Below are positions 7,601 through 9,449 of a stretch of 9,449 nucleotides of DNA, in pieces. Where the stretch lies: NCBI GenBank assembly GCA_002083985.1, contig MTER01000008.1, positions 448 through 9,896 on the forward strand, in the 5' to 3' direction. The first letter of the stretch is position 1. Every line of letters begins with the position of its first letter. The notes under the pieces were generated by a model. The model saw only the letters and a list, made by a program, of their open reading frames with translations. It was not told the DNA's origin and made no database searches. Made by a program: the position numbers and the translations under genes. This DNA comes from Candidatus Altarchaeales archaeon A3 (lineage in GTDB: Archaea > Altiarchaeota > Altiarchaeia > Altiarchaeales > Altiarchaeaceae).

Positions 7601-7676
7601 AAATGAAACACCAAAAGGTTACGAAAAATATTGGTTTAATAATTTTGAAGATTTGATAAATAAATTTAAAATTTAA
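4665..7676 (+). CDS. res: type III restriction-modification system helicase-endonuclease subunit (Res)
   Basis: This 1003-residue protein is the ATP-dependent restriction subunit, which with Mod cuts DNA lacking methylation at the recognition site. Superfamily 2 helicase motifs appear in order: a Q-like motif FDYQQDA (43-49), Walker A ATGSGKT (141-147), Walker B LLDEAHKGD (259-267), motif III SAT (290-292), a motif V region with GSRAFYEGWD (531-540), and motif VI QSIGRGVR (563-570). The C-terminal nuclease has the PD-(D/E)XK pattern: Pro916-Asp917 in YPDFIFW and Asp934-x-Lys936 in FVDPKG, so the catalytic residues look intact. The length is usual for the family. A lysine-rich linker (about 760-830) joins helicase and nuclease. 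It lies 10 nt after mod and 2 nt before tgtA. Sampled lines of the gene are visibly poorer in G+C (about 23-35%) than sampled tgtA lines (about 33-50%), which hints at a different origin. Confidence 0.95.
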   Translation: MTDEEKQNPLLYQKIAEQISYESLLSEWTNLNLDTFSENISLFDYQQDALKNAIKLLHYYFESVEKFRNKENELTNLERKKKFFNEIRIGEEDLLETLGIINKKNKLLFSKIKQYYKVIQKNSFEKIPFSNFVNRMCFWMATGSGKTLVLIKLIDVLDKLKQRNLIPDNDILILTSREDLLDQLKKHIEKFNEKAERKIKVWDLTEYNNVSMGGVITSGKYTSGEINIFVYRSDLISEETKTKLLGFEDIENNGKWYILLDEAHKGDKEDSKKQILYSTLTRNGFLFNFSATFTDTWDIVTTVYNFNLERFIEKGYGKNVYLSQQEMDALAEKTDFNDKDKQKIVLKSLILLALSKQAKQSIDKQSDEKYYHNPLLVSLVNSVNTEQSDLQIFFEEIEKITKGDIDEEIFKQSKNELYRELSDNSGYVFGTECLNVKEENIKKIKIKDILEHVFNSSSFGNIEVIKIPQNKQEIIFKLKTSDRPFALLKIGDISNWLKEKLSNYEINESYDNESYFRAISHDSNPVNILMGSRAFYEGWDSNRPNVMLFINIGKGNAKKYITQSIGRGVRIEPIKGKRKRLLPLKREGDIIAKEIYSDIIGEEVSLIETLFVFGTNKENLQHILDSIKHEKESSGELIELQENEEIKGKTLLIPVYKDKECVPLDQLPKFRGNVKILNDFIEWVGNERIIYSIFSYKSNVNPMTIQKVNDFLKNEKNFNNSNQTDSVCFQIENLMSHVNIIPKDIDGFKQLTDEIVHFKRIEVALEKANLEKLKKLIDKVKIYKDPFKEKEIFKKKFSNGEINLDEYTTQIEKISKMSNEEEFFYNNISLKIKHLLNHYYIPVLISENEKIDYINHIIKIDGERIFIKNLEKYIEKPDNSLKRFDWWMFCKLDEHVDKVYMPYYNQEHNKPGNFYPDFIFWLKKGENYFIVFVDPKGTKHTDYEYKVDGYKTIFEENDNTKQFLSDGLKIYVHLFLFTENETPKGYEKYWFNNFEDLINKFKI

Positions 7677-7678
7677 GA

Positions 7679-9379
7679 ATGAAAATTTCGTTTGAAATAA
7701 AAGACAAGGATATTGCAGGAAGAATCGGGAATTTGGAGATAAAGGATGAGAATAATGGCATAAGCAAAATCATAGAGACACCTGCACTGATGCCTGTTTA
7801 TGGTCTGAATAATCCTATATTAAGCATAGACGAATTAAAAGAGAAATTTAATGCGAAAATTTTAATGACAAATGCTTATATGCTTTTTAAAAGCGAAGAG
7901 AAAAAGAACAATGTAATTGAACTGGGCATACATAAATTTCTAAATTTTGATGGAATTATTGCGGTTGATTCGGGAAGTTATCAGCTGATGAAATACGGAG
8001 ATATTGACATAAGCAACAGCGAAATTTTAAAATTTGAGGAAAAAATCGGGGCTGAAATCGGCTCTTTTCTTGACATTCCGACACTGCCCGATGCCTATAA
8101 GCGTCTTGCAGAGGAAAATTTAGCCGTAACATTAAAGAGAGCAAAAGAGGCAAAGGAATTAAATTTAAATATGATGATAAATGCGGCAATTCAGGGTTCA
8201 ACATTTTCTGACTTAAGGGCAAAGGCAGCAAGAGAAATTTCAAAAAATTTTGAATTAAATGCAATCGGCGGAATTGTTCGTTTGATGGAAGAATACAGAT
8301 TTGAGGACCTGGTTAATATAATCATATCCGTAAAGAAAAATATTAAAGCAGGCAATATTGTTCATGCCTTCGGACTGGGACATCCTATGCTATTTGGTCT
8401 GGCAGTTGGCCTGGGCTGCGACCTATTTGATTCTGCCGCTTATGCATTATTTGCAAAGGATAAAAGATATATTACAAATTACGGAACAAAGAAAATTTCA
8501 GAACTTGAATATCTGCCCTGTTCCTGCCCGGCATGCCATAATAAAAATCCCGGTGATTTGAATGAACACGACATTGCATTACACAATTTATATGTATCTT
8601 ATGAAGAAATCAGAAGGGTTAAGCAGGCAATAAAGGAGAATACTTTATGGGAATATATTGAAATGCGGGCAATATCACATCCGAGTTTATACAAAGCAGT
8701 AAAAGGACTAAAGAAGCACAGGAAATTTTTATCTGAATTTGACCCTGTAACAAAACGCTCGGCATTCTTTGATTTCGGATTTGACTGCAGGACTGAAATT
8801 TATAATGTTAAAAGCAGGGCAAGGAATATTAAGACGGAAAATCTGATTAAAATAAATCAGTTTGGAAATGTTCCAGGGGAAATTTTGGATATGTATCCTT
8901 TAAATGTTTTTGGAGTTAAATCCAACACAAGCGATGAAGAAAAGATTAAGGCAATAATGAATTATCAGTTCGGAAAGGATGCATCTCAAATTTTGGATCA
9001 TTTTAATTTAATGATAAAGCGTTCAAGAAAGACAAAAAGGATCAGATGGATTCATGATAATAAAACAAAGGAATTACTCGCAAGTATCAGGGCAAGCGAC
9101 CATTTCATTATTCCCCATAAAATGCTGGCAGAGGAACTGCACAAATTTTTTAAATTTCCAAAGCTGCGAATTGCTATTGACGATGAAGCGGTTCCTTTTG
9201 TTAAGGAAGGAAAAAATGTATTTGCAAAGTTTGTTATTAATGCGGATAAAAATTTAAGGGCAGGAGACGAATGTTTGGTTGTTGATAAAGATGATAATTT
9301 AATTACAAGAGGGGCATTAATTTTATCTCCGAGGGAATGCTTATCCTTTAAAAGAGGGGTTGCTGTGAGGACAAGATAA
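7679..9379 (+). CDS. tgtA: archaeosine tRNA-guanine transglycosylase (arcTGT)
   Basis: This 566-residue enzyme swaps guanine-15 in the D-loop of archaeal tRNAs for preQ0, the first tRNA-bound step of archaeosine synthesis. The N-terminal TIM-barrel part (about 1-350) has Asp97 in AVDSGSYQ and the likely nucleophile Asp251 in LFDSAAY. The zinc site is CSCPAC, Cys281/283/286, with His302 the probable fourth ligand. A middle region (about 350-480) is followed by a PUA domain (about 485-566) ending FKRGVAVRTR, typical of the archaeal enzyme and absent from bacterial Tgt. Length and motifs suggest a complete, active protein. The ATG at 7679 is chosen because the conserved N-terminal strand KISFEIKDKDIAGRIG begins there and the gene fragment upstream starts at the same place. 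It follows the res stop by 2 nt, so it is probably co-transcribed with the R-M genes unless a promoter lies inside res. Its first 72 codons are duplicated in the broken copy at 1724-2022. Confidence 0.96.
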   Translation: MKISFEIKDKDIAGRIGNLEIKDENNGISKIIETPALMPVYGLNNPILSIDELKEKFNAKILMTNAYMLFKSEEKKNNVIELGIHKFLNFDGIIAVDSGSYQLMKYGDIDISNSEILKFEEKIGAEIGSFLDIPTLPDAYKRLAEENLAVTLKRAKEAKELNLNMMINAAIQGSTFSDLRAKAAREISKNFELNAIGGIVRLMEEYRFEDLVNIIISVKKNIKAGNIVHAFGLGHPMLFGLAVGLGCDLFDSAAYALFAKDKRYITNYGTKKISELEYLPCSCPACHNKNPGDLNEHDIALHNLYVSYEEIRRVKQAIKENTLWEYIEMRAISHPSLYKAVKGLKKHRKFLSEFDPVTKRSAFFDFGFDCRTEIYNVKSRARNIKTENLIKINQFGNVPGEILDMYPLNVFGVKSNTSDEEKIKAIMNYQFGKDASQILDHFNLMIKRSRKTKRIRWIHDNKTKELLASIRASDHFIIPHKMLAEELHKFFKFPKLRIAIDDEAVPFVKEGKNVFAKFVINADKNLRAGDECLVVDKDDNLITRGALILSPRECLSFKRGVAVRTR

Positions 9380-9394
9380 AAATCCAAAAACTTG

Positions 9395-9427
9395 TAAAAT
9401 TTAACCAAATAGTTACTAAAATTTAAC
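9395..9427. repeat. 11-bp direct repeat after tgtA with GTAACTATT core between copies
   Basis: TAAAATTTAAC occurs at 9395-9405 and again at 9417-9427, a 22-bp period or about two helical turns. The 11 bases between them, CAAATAGTTAC, include the reverse complement of GTAACTATT (9408-9416), the core of the hairpin at 94-152. It lies 16 nt after the tgtA stop in the non-coding end of the window. It could be a protein-binding site, part of a terminator, or an edge of a repeat continuing beyond the window. No U-rich terminator is obvious here. Confidence 0.4.
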
Positions 9428-9449
9428 GTATCCTCTCCTCAATAAAACA

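Larger units (their letters stand above)
2023..7678 (+). other. putative inserted type III R-M cassette bracketed by tgtA sequence
   Basis: The mod and res genes lie between the broken tgtA 5' fragment and the complete tgtA. Both tgtA copies run in the same direction, so the cassette is flanked by imperfect direct repeats of about 210 homologous bases. The right junction lies within a few bases of the tgtA start codon, because the res stop is only 2 nt upstream. No integrase, transposase or short target duplication is seen. The arrangement fits homologous recombination or insertion at the 5' end of tgtA, with a working tgtA restored at the right end. The left boundary could be anywhere between 2023 and 2125. 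Calling it an inserted unit is inference. Confidence 0.5.

Noticed and set aside
2126..7676. BREX, DISARM or type ISP system instead of type III R-M.
   Set aside because: The two-gene layout, beta-class Mod and Res with C-terminal PD-(D/E)XK fit type III; no BREX/DISARM partner genes are seen, and ISP enzymes are single polypeptides.
7679..9379. tgtA as a DNA-modifying 7-deazaguanine transglycosylase (DpdA/TgtA5) working with the R-M genes.
   Set aside because: The protein has the full archaeal tRNA enzyme layout with zinc site and PUA domain, and no other Dpd genes are present.
4644..9382. Identical 14-mer GGACAAGATAAAAA at the 3' ends of mod (4644-4657) and tgtA (9369-9382), both encoding a final Thr-Arg.
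   Set aside because: About one 14-base match is expected by chance in 9.4 kb of this composition, and the similarity does not extend in either direction.
7956..9408. Alternative frames over tgtA at 7956-8264 (minus), 8358-8561 (plus), 9054-9257 (plus) and 9052-9408 (minus).
   Set aside because: All are shadows of the strongly supported tgtA frame.

Overview
The window is AT-rich DNA that most likely comes from an archaeon. The best evidence is the last gene, a full-length archaeosine tRNA-guanine transglycosylase (tgtA) with the C-terminal PUA domain of the archaeal enzyme. Two weaker points agree: no start codon has a clear Shine-Dalgarno sequence, and the first gene is an AAA ATPase of a kind common in archaea. 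The lineage cannot be fixed from this window; the low GC would suit a DPANN-type or Altiarchaeales-like genome, but that is a guess.

Layout, all genes on the + strand. Bases 1-81 may hold the 3' end of an unidentified gene. Bases 82-192 are non-coding and contain a long imperfect hairpin (94-152). Bases 193-1683 encode an AAA_14/DUF4143-like ATPase with a degenerate nuclease-like C-terminal domain. Bases 1684-2125 are not empty: they carry a broken 5' fragment of a second tgtA copy (1724-2022), about 90% identical to the intact gene in the aligned blocks and interrupted by two related palindromic inserts, followed by a short AT-rich region with an inverted repeat. Bases 2126-4654 and 4665-7676 encode the Mod (methyltransferase) and Res (helicase-nuclease) subunits of a type III restriction-modification system. 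Intact tgtA follows only 2 nt later (7679-9379). Bases 9380-9449 are non-coding, with an 11-bp direct repeat.

Mod and Res should act together. Mod binds the recognition site and methylates adenine at N6; Res uses ATP to move or signal along DNA and cuts unmodified DNA. Mod has a long N-terminal extension and a four-cysteine zinc-ribbon-like insertion where the target recognition domain is expected. tgtA is a tRNA-modification gene with no obvious functional link to restriction, yet the R-M pair is bracketed by the tgtA 5' fragment and by intact tgtA.

The most interesting signal is this bracketing. Differences between the two tgtA copies fall mainly at third codon positions (15 of 21), so they appear to have diverged mostly as working genes. 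This favours an imported tgtA 5' end or whole gene arriving with the R-M cassette over decay of a recent tandem duplicate. The second signal is a pair of ~41-nt palindromic inserts inside the fragment, one exactly in frame (net 42 nt), resembling in behaviour the coding-compatible palindromic elements known from Rickettsia.
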